DNA from: Thiodiazotropha sp040793985
GTDB taxonomy: Bacteria; Pseudomonadota; Gammaproteobacteria; Chromatiales; Chromatiaceae
Length of the DNA: 64,000 nucleotides
Direction of reading: 5' to 3'
Assembly: GCA_040793985.1 (NCBI GenBank)
Contig: JBFNJI010000003.1
Span: 1-64,000 of the forward strand
Shown in pieces: positions 35,110 through 44,256 of the stretch (its first letter is position 1; each line of letters starts with the position of its first letter). The notes beneath the pieces are model-generated. The model was not told the origin of the DNA. It did not search any database and worked only from the letters and a program-made list of their open reading frames with translations. A program made the position numbers and the translations under genes.

Positions 35110-36630
35110 TCAGGCGCTAACGGTTCGCTTCGAAGCCCAGCTGCGCAAATGGGCGATCTTCTCAGCCATCAATACCGAGAGTGGTCGGGTCCGGTCTATC
35201 TCACCCAGGATATGCGCCGTGTCCAGGGGCTCTTTGGATGCATGTGAGGTATAGAGTGCGGCGACTATCGCCTGTTCTATCTCGGCGCCTGAAAAGCCTT
35301 CGCTGGCTTCCTGCAGTTTTTCCATATCGAACGAGTTGGGATCCTTATCGCGTTTAGCGAGATGGATGGCGAAGATCGCCTCACGTATCTCAGCATCGGG
35401 AAGATCGACGAAGAAGATCTCGTCGAACCGCCCCTTGCGCAGCAGTTCCGGGGGCAGCATCTCGATATCGTTGGCAGTGGCCACCAGAAACACCCGGGAA
35501 TCACGCTCCGCCATCCAGGTAAGCAGGGTGCCGAGAATGCGCCTCGACGGGCCGCCATCCTCGTCCGCGGCGAGTCCCTTTTCGATCTCGTCGATCCAGA
35601 GCACGCAGGGAGCCATCGACTCGGCGGTCTTCAGGGAGTCGCGTAGATTGCGTTCGGTTTCACCGTAATATTTGTTATAGAGAGTGGCGAAGTCGAGGCG
35701 AAGCAGGGGCAGGTGCCAACTGCCGGCGACCGATTTCGCCGCCAGGCTCTTGCCGCCGCCCTGTACACCCAGGAGGAGTATCCCCTTGGGAAGGTCGAGT
35801 CCGCTCGGTGTCCGGTCGGCGACAAAAATCGCCCGGCGTTGCTCCAGCCAGCGTTTCAGGTTGGCAAGTCCGGCCACCTGGCTGAACTTCGCGCTGTCGA
35901 GTTCGAGGGAGAGTCCCCCGGTGTTGTCGAGCAGCCGATACTTTGTCTTCGCCAGGTCGTCCAGATCGGTCTCTGTGAGCATGCCGTCGTCGTAGATGGC
36001 GTTGCGTATCAGTTGTCTGGCATCCCGCAGGCTGAGACCGGAGAGGTTGCTCAACATGGGATCGATCACTTCGCGCTTTGCCTTGACGTTACGATTGTTA
36101 CTGCGTCCCCACTCGCGGATCTCTGCCTGGAGCAGGTTTTTCAGGGCATTGCGATCAGGCAGGGAGAGCTCGAACCTGGCAGAAAGTGAACGCAGTTCGT
36201 CAGGTATCTCTGTGTTATGGCTTACCAGGACAAGGGTCTGTGACGGACTGCCGAGGGCGATCTCCTTGAGTTGACGCAGGGTCAGGGGGTCGTCCAACCA
36301 GTGGTGGAGATCCATCAACATATAGATCGCCGGCGCGGTACGGCCGGCAAGCTCGGCGAGGACCCTGGAGGGTTCCTTGATCGCAATGTGGCTGACCTGG
36401 TTGGTATGCAGGTTGGTCAAACCGCTGGCCACGGTCCAGCGCAGCAGTTGGCGTCCCAGTTGATTGGCGAGGCGTTCGAAGAGGGTCTCGACCTGCTGCT
36501 CATCATCGCTTTCGATGAAGATGATGGAGGTACCGGAACTGATGATGAGTTGGAGGTCTTGTAAGTCACGCATTCCTTTGGTGGTCTGTATCGTTGCGTT
36601 GGTGATCTCTATTTTTTGATTCGCTGCCAA
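35110..36630 (-). CDS. Ycf46-like AAA ATPase
   Basis: A 506-residue protein. The N-terminal 240 residues resemble a degenerate ATPase fold with IIFIESDDEQQVETLFERL and IYMLMDLHHWLDDP. The C-terminal AAA domain has Walker A GVQGGGKSLAAK, Walker B CVLWIDEIEKGL, FLVATANDIEMLPPELLRKG and the arginine region GRFDEIFFVDLP. Cyanobacterial and plastid Ycf46 proteins have this plan; a role in inorganic carbon regulation is reported for cyanobacteria and need not apply here. It converges with the receiver-membrane gene. Confidence 0.88.
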   Translation of the reverse strand: MAANQKIEITNATIQTTKGMRDLQDLQLIISSGTSIIFIESDDEQQVETLFERLANQLGRQLLRWTVASGLTNLHTNQVSHIAIKEPSRVLAELAGRTAPAIYMLMDLHHWLDDPLTLRQLKEIALGSPSQTLVLVSHNTEIPDELRSLSARFELSLPDRNALKNLLQAEIREWGRSNNRNVKAKREVIDPMLSNLSGLSLRDARQLIRNAIYDDGMLTETDLDDLAKTKYRLLDNTGGLSLELDSAKFSQVAGLANLKRWLEQRRAIFVADRTPSGLDLPKGILLLGVQGGGKSLAAKSVAGSWHLPLLRLDFATLYNKYYGETERNLRDSLKTAESMAPCVLWIDEIEKGLAADEDGGPSRRILGTLLTWMAERDSRVFLVATANDIEMLPPELLRKGRFDEIFFVDLPDAEIREAIFAIHLAKRDKDPNSFDMEKLQEASEGFSGAEIEQAIVAALYTSHASKEPLDTAHILGEIDRTRPLSVLMAEKIAHLRSWASKRTVSA

Positions 36631-36925
36631 TCTATCCGTTAATCAGTTTCTATTCAACTCTAATCAATCACCTTCAAAGGGAGTGAACACGATAGATAAA
36701 ACTTGCATCGGCTGGCTTTTAAGATTGAAGCAGGATCGCCTTATTGTTTGTTGACGAACTGCTGCTGTTAATTGTCGGTATAATCCGATCAGCCGAGTGC
36801 TGAATCCTTGGTAACATCACCAAAGGCAACATCCATCGATGTGGAGTGTTAACAGGCTTTAAACCAACGGCTTTTTGGATGCATATGGGTGTTAAGGCGG
36901 AGACTGTTGCAAGCTCAACGCTGTT
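36631..36925. other. intergenic region between two minus-strand genes
   Basis: About 295 bases, AT-rich, holding the presumed promoter of the Ycf46-like gene. I see no gene, strong hairpin or repeat. Confidence 0.5.
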
Positions 36926-37969
36926 TCAAACCGCAGCTCTGTCATCCCAGGTTTTGTGCTTGCCTTCACCACGCACCAATTTGTGATCAATCAAGATCTG
37001 GTAGGCCAGGCTTACATCCCTGGCTGAGAGCGTTTCGAAGGTGTTTATTGTTTCCGGCCATGATCTTGTCCAGCGTAGAGACTTTTGTCCGTCCGGCTTG
37101 AAGCTGGCTGTATTGAAGATACGTTCCGAACCCTCCAGGCTGTCCGGCCCCAGCCAATTGACAAGAGGGTACTGCAAGCATTTGGGATCATGCTCTATGG
37201 ATTCGAAATCAACCACGGACGCCAATTCAGGATAACGGGCTGCCAACATGCGAAACATATGCTGGGTCAGGGCGATAGTGAAGATTTTCATCTGCACCCG
37301 GCGTTGACGCTCTGAAGTGAGACGCTGAATCAATTTATAGGCATGCAGTATTTCGCGTAGATCGTGATATAGAAAACGCTTCAGAAATCGTGAATCCATC
37401 ACGGCTTTACTCTCTAAGTCGAGATAGGTGGTGTCAAATCCCTCTCGCGAAAAGATCTGCTCTGCAAGTATGACTGGGTCACTTATATAGAACAGGGCAT
37501 GGCACTGTAATTCCCGTAGCAGGGCCTCTGTCGCAAGAAGGCCATTTGTCTCTTTCAGAATGAGTGAAGATCGAGCAGATGCAGTGCTCTCGATTAGCAA
37601 TAAATCGTGATTGGATTCCGCAAGATCCATTTCAGCGTAAATCCGATAGACACGGTTCAGGGGATGGTCTGCTGATAACTCCTTGTGATAGGCAATGGCC
37701 AATCTGTGAGCGTATTTGGAGAGGGTGAGTTTGGGTTCAAACTTGGTGAGCGGATTGTGAATAATTCGGCTGTTGGGTAATTGTGACAGCAGGTGTGTCA
37801 GATGATTGATGCCAGTGCCGCTAACACCCAGTAGTAAATGAATGTCACCACCATTGCCCATATAACCCGCATGGGGTAAATATTTCTGGTTGATGCGTCT
37901 GTTCCAAAGATACTGGGAGAGAGTCAAACGTTTGCTTGTTTTAGGAATCTTTTTCATCAGGGATCTCAA
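36926..37969 (-). CDS. possible sulfotransferase-like protein, 347 aa
   Basis: A P-loop-like stretch, HLLLGVSGTGINHLTHLLSQ (about 45-64), resembles the 5'-phosphosulfate-binding loop of sulfotransferases. LLLIESTASARSSLILKETN may be the 3'-phosphate region. The start is extremely basic (SLMKKIPKTSKRLTL). Base composition is AT-richer than its neighbours. If correct, it would transfer sulfate from PAPS to an unknown acceptor. An unrelated P-loop protein is a fair alternative. It stands alone with gaps on both sides. Confidence 0.5.
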   Translation of the reverse strand: MRSLMKKIPKTSKRLTLSQYLWNRRINQKYLPHAGYMGNGGDIHLLLGVSGTGINHLTHLLSQLPNSRIIHNPLTKFEPKLTLSKYAHRLAIAYHKELSADHPLNRVYRIYAEMDLAESNHDLLLIESTASARSSLILKETNGLLATEALLRELQCHALFYISDPVILAEQIFSREGFDTTYLDLESKAVMDSRFLKRFLYHDLREILHAYKLIQRLTSERQRRVQMKIFTIALTQHMFRMLAARYPELASVVDFESIEHDPKCLQYPLVNWLGPDSLEGSERIFNTASFKPDGQKSLRWTRSWPETINTFETLSARDVSLAYQILIDHKLVRGEGKHKTWDDRAAV

Positions 37970-38203
37970 TGGTTATTGCATCGTCCCTGACATTCGAGAA
38001 AGAGATATGTTTTATGAAAGTATTATCCCTTCGAAGCCATGGCTGATGTGAAATTGATCGCAATTTGTGTGTTGTTAGCAGAAAGCGGGCTGTATGTCGG
38101 AAGGCATCATCTCTGATGAACTCTGGTTGATGATCTCCTCCAGGAAGTGGAGCCCGATATGATCCGGCTGCTGATCGTGGAGCCGGTACCCCTTATCTGT
38201 CCG
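37970..38203. other. intergenic region between two minus-strand genes
   Basis: About 230 bases, probably containing the promoter of the sulfotransferase-like gene. No repeat or structured RNA recognised. Confidence 0.45.
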
Positions 38204-40678
38204 CTATCGACCGTAGTTGGAGAAGTGGTGGTGGAAGGTCCTTCTACCCTCAAGCAGCATCTCCTCGAAGGTCTCCGCCGGAACGGGCGGGCTGTAGAGG
38301 TAGCCCTGGCCCTCCTGACAGCCCATCTTCTGGAGCAGTGACTGCTGCGCCATGGTCTCGATGCCCTCCGCGGTGATCCTCAATCCCAGGTTCTTGCCCA
38401 GGGAAACGATAGCCTGGGTTATGGCGACGGCGTCGCTGTCGTGGGGCATGTCACGGATGAAGGACCTGTCGATCTTGAGCTTGTCGATAGGCAGCTGTTT
38501 CAGATAGGAGAGCGATGAGTAGCCGGTGCCGAAATCGTCGATGGCAATCGATACGCCCAGTTGCTTGAAAACGTCGAGAACCGGAACCGAGTGTTTCATC
38601 TGTCCCATGAAAATGCCTTCTGTAACCTCCAGCTGAAGCATATCCGGGGGGCAGCCGGATTCGGCAATGATCTGTTCGAAACGCAGTATCAGGTCGGTCT
38701 GCATGATCTGCCTGACCGAGAGATTGATGGCCATGCGCCCCTGAAAGAGTCCCTGTCGAAGCAGATAGTGCGTCTGATCGCAGGCCTCCTGTAACACCCA
38801 GTTGCCGATCTCATGAATCAGGCCGGACTCCTCGGCAAGGGGGATGAAGCGTGCAGGCGGGATGATCCCGAGTCGTGGATGGTGCCAGCGCAGGACCGCT
38901 TCTGCGCCCGTCATCTCGCCATTTTGCAGCGATATCTGCGGTTGGTAGTAGAGCAGCAGCTGATTCTGTTGCAAGGCGCCGCGGAGCTCCGTCTCCAGCA
39001 GCAGGCGTTCGAAGGCGGTCCGGGTGAGTTCCGAGGTGTAGTAACGGTAGCTGTTGCGTCCCTGTTCCTTGGCTTGATACATCGCGGCATCCGCATTCTT
39101 GGTAAGGTCCGCGACGTCCTTGCCGTCTTCGGGGTAGATGCTGATACCTATGCTGGTGGTGACATGCAGCTCCCGTCCTGCGATCTTGAAAGGAGCCTTG
39201 AACTTCTCCTGTATCTTTGCGGCGACCACCGCCGCCTGGCTCGGGTCTTCGACATTTTCCACCAGCACGGTGAATTCATCGCCACCCAGGCGTGCGGCGG
39301 TGTCGTCGTCCCGCAATATGTTCTGCAGGCGTGCGGCAACCTCTTTCAGCAGTTCGTCTCCCATTGCATGGCCGAGGCTGTCGTTGATGTTTTTGAAACG
39401 ATCGAGGTCGAGGAAGAGCACCGCGAGCTGACGTTTTTGACGTTTCGCCTGAGCTATCGCATGTTCGAGGCGGTCCTCGAATAGCAGCCGGTTGGGCAGA
39501 TTGGTCAGGGAGTCGTGATGGGCCAGATGCTCGAGCTGAGATTGGGTCTGCTTAATACTGGTTATGTCGGAGAAGACCGCGACGTAGTGTACGATAGAGC
39601 CACGCTCGTCCTTGACGCAGCTGATAGTCATCCAGGCCGGATAGGTCTCGCCGTTCTTGCGTTGATTCCAGATCTCGCCGCGCCATGATCCTATCTCCTT
39701 GACCTCGCTCCACAGCTCGTCAAAAAAATCGGGCGAGTGCCTGTTTGAGATAAGCACCCGTGGATGCTTGGAGATGATCTCTTCCTCGGAAAAGCCGGTA
39801 ATCTCGCTAAATGCGGGATTCACCGAGTCGATCATCCCCTGCTTGTCGGTTATCAGCACTCCCTCCATGGTATGTTCGATGATCTGCACCGCCTGCTGCA
39901 GCTTGGCATCTGAATCCTTGCGTTGGGTGACATCGGTAAAGACAAGTTGTGTGGCCGGTTCGCCTTCGTGTTCAGCGGGGCTGATGAAGACCTCGACCTG
40001 CACTATACCCCCGTCTGCGCGTGAAAAGACGGCCTCATAGGGCCGGCTGTTGTGGTTGCGCAGCATTTTCAGCGGTGCTTCCATCAACTCGGGAGGAGCG
40101 ATATGCAGAAGCTCGCTGATAGGTACATTTATCAGTGATTTTTGTTGCGAAACGGCAAGCGTCTGTTTCGCGGCCTTGTTGAGAAAGACGATCTTTTCGT
40201 TCTGCAGCAGCAGGATCGGGGTTGGTGAATCATCGACCAGTTGACGGTAGCGATTCTCGCTGCGGTGCAGTGCCTGTTTGGTCTGTTCGGCTTCACGACG
40301 TACCGCGGCCTCTTTGAGTTCGCGTTCTATTGCGGGGGCCAGTCTGGCCAGATTCTTGAAATTGATGAAATCGTTGGCACCAGCTTTCAACAGTGCGACA
40401 GCCTTCTCTTCGCCGATGTGGTCGGAGATCAGAATGAACGGGATATCCAGTTGCTGCTTATGCAGCAGTTTGAGGCTCAGTTCCGGGGGGCAGTTGATGA
40501 CATCCGTAGCCGAGAGAATAAGATCCCAATCACCGGATTGCAGGGCGCTCTTGAAGCTATCCAAAGATTCAATGCGGAGGGTGGAAAGCTCCAAACCGCC
40601 GCGATGCAGAGTCTTGCACAACAGATCATGATCATATTCGGAGTCTTCGATTACAAGAGTCCGTAGTTGTCCCGGCAT
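38204..40678 (-). CDS. receiver-PAS-PAS-GGDEF-EAL protein
   Basis: I choose the ATG at 40678 (MPGQLRTLVIEDSEYDH), six bases after AGGGA; the frame is open 34 codons further. Domains in the 824 residues: receiver (1-120), PAS (about 145-260), PAS with PAC (about 270-390), GGDEF with RLGGDEFTV and EAL with GAEAVLRWHH (EAV in place of EAL) and DDFGTGYSSLSYLKQL. It probably makes and/or degrades cyclic di-GMP in the cytoplasm. The receiver reads LILSATDVIN where LILSD is expected, so the phosphoacceptor is apparently missing. Confidence 0.9.
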   Translation of the reverse strand: MPGQLRTLVIEDSEYDHDLLCKTLHRGGLELSTLRIESLDSFKSALQSGDWDLILSATDVINCPPELSLKLLHKQQLDIPFILISDHIGEEKAVALLKAGANDFINFKNLARLAPAIERELKEAAVRREAEQTKQALHRSENRYRQLVDDSPTPILLLQNEKIVFLNKAAKQTLAVSQQKSLINVPISELLHIAPPELMEAPLKMLRNHNSRPYEAVFSRADGGIVQVEVFISPAEHEGEPATQLVFTDVTQRKDSDAKLQQAVQIIEHTMEGVLITDKQGMIDSVNPAFSEITGFSEEEIISKHPRVLISNRHSPDFFDELWSEVKEIGSWRGEIWNQRKNGETYPAWMTISCVKDERGSIVHYVAVFSDITSIKQTQSQLEHLAHHDSLTNLPNRLLFEDRLEHAIAQAKRQKRQLAVLFLDLDRFKNINDSLGHAMGDELLKEVAARLQNILRDDDTAARLGGDEFTVLVENVEDPSQAAVVAAKIQEKFKAPFKIAGRELHVTTSIGISIYPEDGKDVADLTKNADAAMYQAKEQGRNSYRYYTSELTRTAFERLLLETELRGALQQNQLLLYYQPQISLQNGEMTGAEAVLRWHHPRLGIIPPARFIPLAEESGLIHEIGNWVLQEACDQTHYLLRQGLFQGRMAINLSVRQIMQTDLILRFEQIIAESGCPPDMLQLEVTEGIFMGQMKHSVPVLDVFKQLGVSIAIDDFGTGYSSLSYLKQLPIDKLKIDRSFIRDMPHDSDAVAITQAIVSLGKNLGLRITAEGIETMAQQSLLQKMGCQEGQGYLYSPPVPAETFEEMLLEGRRTFHHHFSNYGR

Positions 40679-41097
40679 CAACATTCCCTGAAACGTTTCG
40701 TAGAATTGACAATTGCTGATAAAAGGTTGGATCTCATAGCTGTCTTCACGGGTTCCATTCAGCAAATGCCTGCAGCCCAATCCTCCGTTCCTATAATGCT
40801 AATCATTGGCAGTATCAATGGTTAAGTATAATTCAGTATAACTCTCTATTGTTGGCTAACTTGCTGACTGAAGAGGATTAAGAGCCCATAAACTTCGTTT
40901 TTGCTGACTGTTTAACACTCTCAATCTATCGCCTCGATATGCAAAGCCCATGACAGAGTAAGGGTTTAATGGATTGCGGCTTACCGCTGGCCCAGATAGT
41001 TTTTTGCGGCAACTACGGAGAAACCTTGAAGCTCGAACCCGTTTTCGGAGGCATCCAGTTCCGGGAAAGTGCCATGATCTGAGCGGGTAAACGGTAA

Positions 41098-41141
41098 ACC
41101 GGCGGTTTTTATACCGCGGCCTGTCGAAACCGGCCGCCGGT
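41098..41141. repeat. inverted repeat in the 1 kb intergenic region
   Basis: ACCGGCGG (41098) pairs with CCGCCGGT (to 41141), with extra TTT/AAA pairing possible across a bulge. No T run follows directly, so a terminator is unlikely. Confidence 0.5.
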
Positions 41142-41216
41142 CAAATTGCAGCGACTATCGGGAGCGGCTTGCGCCGGGTTAGGATGCGCAAGGGATGGTG
41201 TATCACACGATATTTA

Positions 41217-41244
41217 GGGTGGAAACGACGGCTTCGTTCCACCC
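41217..41244. repeat. inverted repeat in the 1 kb intergenic region
   Basis: GGGTGGAAACGA and TCGTTCCACCC form an 11-pair stem with one bulged A. This general type of short dispersed palindrome is common in gammaproteobacterial intergenic DNA. Confidence 0.55.
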
Positions 41245-41698
41245 AGGGCTGGATCAGCGAGGCGGAAGCAAGAACCAAACTGTCGGTTACATTGTCAGAT
41301 GGCAAACCGGGCGACTACAATGACGCGTACCACAGCCAGTATGGAATAGAGGATACAGGCAGCTCCGTCTCGAGAGCGGACACCAGGGAATCCATGCCTT
41401 AAGTATCACCATGGATGAAGAGGGGTATGACCAGGTTTCGCACTTGTATGGTGGAGCAAACTACAAGGTTGTCAGTGGAATCTTCAAGTTACCCTTGAAG
41501 GTACCCGGAATCTATACAACACACCCGAAGCCTTTGTTACCTGTCCAAACCTGATTTTTTAAGCAGTTTGGATACCAACATGACTGGCTGGTCGTGCGGG
41601 GGTGAATTCGTGGTGAGTTCTGCTTGATTTTGCAATCAGCCCTAGGCACTCTCACAGGAAGGACGCAGAGACGTTCCAATCAACACATCGGAGGAAAC

Positions 41699-42310
41699 AT
41701 GAAGAGAATTCTTACTGTCCTGACCAGTTTATGTCTGTTTGCCACGTCGGCACTGCAGGCTGCACCGGGTTACAACTACCCGTCAACGAGGTTGCAGTCA
41801 CCCGCATATCAGGAGGCAGGCCCCGATGCCCTGTTGCGAGAGGGTATGACGAAGCTGCTGAAATATCTTCGGTCCAATGAAAATCCTCAAAAGCAGCAGA
41901 TCTCGGCTTTTCTGGAACGTGAAGTGGCACCCTATTTCGATTTTGTCTATATGGCGACCTGGGCTGCCGGTCCCATGAACAGGCGTATGAATGAACAACA
42001 GCGCATGCAGCTGGCACAGACTGTCAAGGAGATGTTGCTGGGCACGCTGGCGAAGAGACTCGCAAGCTTTGACAACCAGGATGTGCGTTTCTATCGGCCG
42101 CGTCGCATCGGCGATAACGAGGTGAAAATGCGCGTCGGTATTCTTCGCGCCAGTGGCTACCCGGCAACGATAGATTTTCGTTTCTATCGCAGTGAGACCG
42201 GTTGGAAGGTGTTTGATGTGTCGGCCAACGGCAACAGCGCCCTGGCCTACTATCGACGGCACTTTGCCAATCAAAGTCAGCCTCAGGGTAACAGGAACTA
42301 CAGCCGGTAA
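41699..42310 (+). CDS. MlaC-like periplasmic phospholipid-binding protein
   Basis: The start is the ATG at 41699, right after GGAGGAAAC, giving MKRILTVLTSLCLFATSALQ with a signal peptide cut near Ala23; an upstream frame to 41624 is rejected. The 203-residue product has the MlaC/Ttg2D plan: ALLREGMTKLLKYLRSN, REVAPYFDFVYMATWAAG, MLLGTLAKRLASFDNQDVRF and GWKVFDVSANGNS. Family members shuttle lipids between membranes. No mlaDEF genes are nearby. A small protease gene follows after 27 bases. Confidence 0.8.
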   Translation: MKRILTVLTSLCLFATSALQAAPGYNYPSTRLQSPAYQEAGPDALLREGMTKLLKYLRSNENPQKQQISAFLEREVAPYFDFVYMATWAAGPMNRRMNEQQRMQLAQTVKEMLLGTLAKRLASFDNQDVRFYRPRRIGDNEVKMRVGILRASGYPATIDFRFYRSETGWKVFDVSANGNSALAYYRRHFANQSQPQGNRNYSR

Positions 42311-42337
42311 CCTTTACCAACCACTCGACTCCATCAA

Positions 42338-42850
42338 ATGAGTGAACAGCAGAAGTTCGGGCGTTGGATGATTCTTGGCGCCTGGCTGCTGTTGCTGGTG
42401 TTGTTGACCCTGTTGTTTTCACAGTGGCTGGAGAGAAGGAACAATCCGAACCGGGAATTGAAGGTCGCAACCTTTGAAGGTGGCGAGAAAGCGGTTGTGC
42501 TGGAGCGGAATCCTGCCGGCCACTACCTTGCCCCGGGGCGCATCAACGGGGTATCGGTTACCTATTTGGTCGATACCGGAGCGACCTATGTCGCTGTTTC
42601 GTCCGAGGTTGCGGACAGGGCTGGGCTCCGTCGTGGCGCACCGGCACAGAGTATGACCGCCAATGGCGTTGTTCGCAGTTGGTTGACGACCATCGACCGA
42701 CTGCAATTGGGGCCGATCGTGATGCGTGACGTCAAGGCAACAATCCTTCCTAACATGCCGGGCTATGAAGTACTGCTTGGCATGAGCTTTCTCAAGCATC
42801 TGTCGCTGAAGCAGCAGGGGGGGGAGTTGGTGATATCAGCGCAGCCTTAG
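42338..42850 (+). CDS. membrane-anchored retropepsin-like aspartic protease
   Basis: A 170-residue clan AA protease (TIGR02281 type). One membrane helix at about 10-30 (WMILGAWLLLLVLLTLLF) is followed by a periplasmic domain with the active-site motif YLVDTGATYVAVS (about 76-88) and the C-terminal VLLGMSFLKHLSL typical of the family. It probably works as a dimer; substrate is unknown. It follows the MlaC-like gene closely, so the two may be co-expressed. Confidence 0.92.
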   Translation: MSEQQKFGRWMILGAWLLLLVLLTLLFSQWLERRNNPNRELKVATFEGGEKAVVLERNPAGHYLAPGRINGVSVTYLVDTGATYVAVSSEVADRAGLRRGAPAQSMTANGVVRSWLTTIDRLQLGPIVMRDVKATILPNMPGYEVLLGMSFLKHLSLKQQGGELVISAQP

Positions 42851-42950
42851 AGTTTGTGCGACTAGGGTGGGCGGATTCGGAAGATATTTGAGGCAGGTTG
42901 ATATGGGTAATGCTGCCACTGCTGGCTGCAGTGGCAGCAGCTCGGCAGAG

Positions 42951-43349
42951 TTAGCCGATTTTGTCTTTCAAGGCCTTCAGCGCAGTAACCTTTACCACGG
43001 TCTTGGCGGGTTTTGCGGGAATCTTTATGGCTTCGCCGGTGGCAGGGTTGCGACCCATGCGTGCCTTGGTTCTGGGTTTGATAACACGGCGCACTTTGAT
43101 GCCGCTATCCGGAATGGTTATCTCACCGGAACCTCTGCGTGCCAGATGGCGCGAAACCAGGGAATCCAATGAAGTAAATACCGAGGAAACTTCCTTTTTC
43201 GACAGGCCTGTGTCCTCTGCGATAGCGCTGATGATCTGGGTCTTGGTCTGCTTGGTTGTAATTGCTTTCAGACGTGGTGCCGCGGCCACTTTTTTCTTCG
43301 CAGTCGCCTTTTTCTTCGCTGCTTTCTTTGCAGTCTTTCTGAGGGCCAT
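42951..43349 (-). CDS. HU-like DNA-binding protein with Lys/Ala N-terminal tail
   Basis: The 132-residue product starts MALRKTAKKAAKKKATAKKK, about 28 residues of Lys/Ala repeat, followed by an HU/IHF fold (TKTQIISAIAEDTGLSKKE, then IPDSGIKVRRVIKPRTKARMGRNPATGEAI). The RxGRNPxTG arm motif for DNA minor-groove binding is intact (ARMGRNPATG). It should act in the nucleoid; the tail resembles eukaryotic H1-like extensions seen in some bacterial HU proteins. A GGAGCAAACCTT ribosome site precedes the start. Confidence 0.9.
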   Translation of the reverse strand: MALRKTAKKAAKKKATAKKKVAAAPRLKAITTKQTKTQIISAIAEDTGLSKKEVSSVFTSLDSLVSRHLARRGSGEITIPDSGIKVRRVIKPRTKARMGRNPATGEAIKIPAKPAKTVVKVTALKALKDKIG

Positions 43350-43633
43350 AAGGTTTGCTCCTTCTGATGAATAGTTGTGCGTGTTAAAAATAACACAGAT
43401 TGTAGATAGTTAAAGATGAAAATCTAGATATTTTGTTGTTTTTTTCATGATCTCGGTTAATTTCTACCAAGTTTGATAGATAATTCCCCATTCGCCCCGC
43501 AACCGTTGCTGAAGAGAGGTGTCTGCTGACTGCCGCAGATCAAGCTATGATTGGTTCAGCGCTTCAGTGGCTCAACACAGGTTTGCCAGGCCAATGGCCG
43601 CTTGGATAGACATACGAGAAAAGGAAGAAAGAA
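43350..43633. other. divergent promoter region
   Basis: The 284-base gap separates the HU-like gene (minus) from the chalcone-isomerase-like gene (plus). AT-rich near the HU-like start. No repeat or RNA recognised. Confidence 0.5.
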
Positions 43634-44203
43634 ATGGTGAGAGTAACAGTCGCAGCCTGCCTGTTCGTGATCAGTACGTTGGTGTGTCAGGCCAGGGAAA
43701 TAGCAGGTGTAACCATTGCGGAACAGGTCGTGCGTGAGGTGGACAACGCAGAATTGGTGCTCAACGGTGCGGGCATTCGAAAGAAGCTCTTCTTCAAGAT
43801 CTATCTGGCCTCACTCTATCTGCCGCAGACTACATCCGAGATCGCGACAGTGATCGATGTCGAAAGCCCGGCACGGGTGCAGATGCATATACTCTATTCG
43901 GAGATCGAGAGAGAAAAGTTTGTCGAGGGTTGGAATGATGGCTTCAGCGCCAACCTGAGTACTGAAGAGTTGGCGGCCGTGCGTGAACGATTGGATCAGT
44001 TCAATGCGATGTTTACGACATTGAAGGCGGGCGATCTTGTCAGCCTTGACTACATTCCCGGCGAGGGAACCCGTGTCGTCATCAAAGAAGTGGAGAAGGG
44101 AGTGATCCCTGGGGGTGATTTCTACCAAGCGCTGCTCATGGTATGGCTGGGTGATTCGCCGATCAGCCAATCCCTGAAACGGGAGTTGCTGGGGGGCGAA
44201 TAG
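43634..44203 (+). CDS. chalcone-isomerase-like exported protein
   Basis: A 189-residue protein with signal peptide (about 1-20, ending CQA) and a chalcone-isomerase-like domain: EIAGVTIAEQVVREVDNAEL, LNGAGIRKKLFFKIYLASLY and KFVEGWNDGFSANLS. Bacterial members are thought to bind fatty acids or act as small periplasmic proteins rather than flavonoid enzymes. It converges with the gamma-glutamyltransferase gene. Confidence 0.88.
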   Translation: MVRVTVAACLFVISTLVCQAREIAGVTIAEQVVREVDNAELVLNGAGIRKKLFFKIYLASLYLPQTTSEIATVIDVESPARVQMHILYSEIEREKFVEGWNDGFSANLSTEELAAVRERLDQFNAMFTTLKAGDLVSLDYIPGEGTRVVIKEVEKGVIPGGDFYQALLMVWLGDSPISQSLKRELLGGE

Positions 44204-44256
44204 AGTCTGCCAGCCCGCGATTTTTTCTCTATGGGAGCAGTGTGCCTGTCGGGGGG

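Larger units (their letters stand above)
40679..41698. other. 1 kb intergenic region with hairpins, no confident gene
   Basis: No convincing coding sequence. A 37-codon frame at 40969-41082 has an AAGGG ribosome-site candidate but no recognisable content. Frames around 41169-41402 and 41412-41555 read partly protein-like but lack starts. Two inverted repeats stand out: ACCGGCGG with CCGCCGGT (41098-41141) and GGGTGGAAACGA with TCGTTCCACCC (41217-41244). The stretch may be gene remnants plus repeats. Confidence 0.45.

Noticed and set aside
41169..41402. 77-codon plus-strand frame in the 1 kb intergenic region
   Set aside because: It includes a dispersed palindrome and has no start context or family; a different frame at 41412-41555 looks equally protein-like, so neither is supported.
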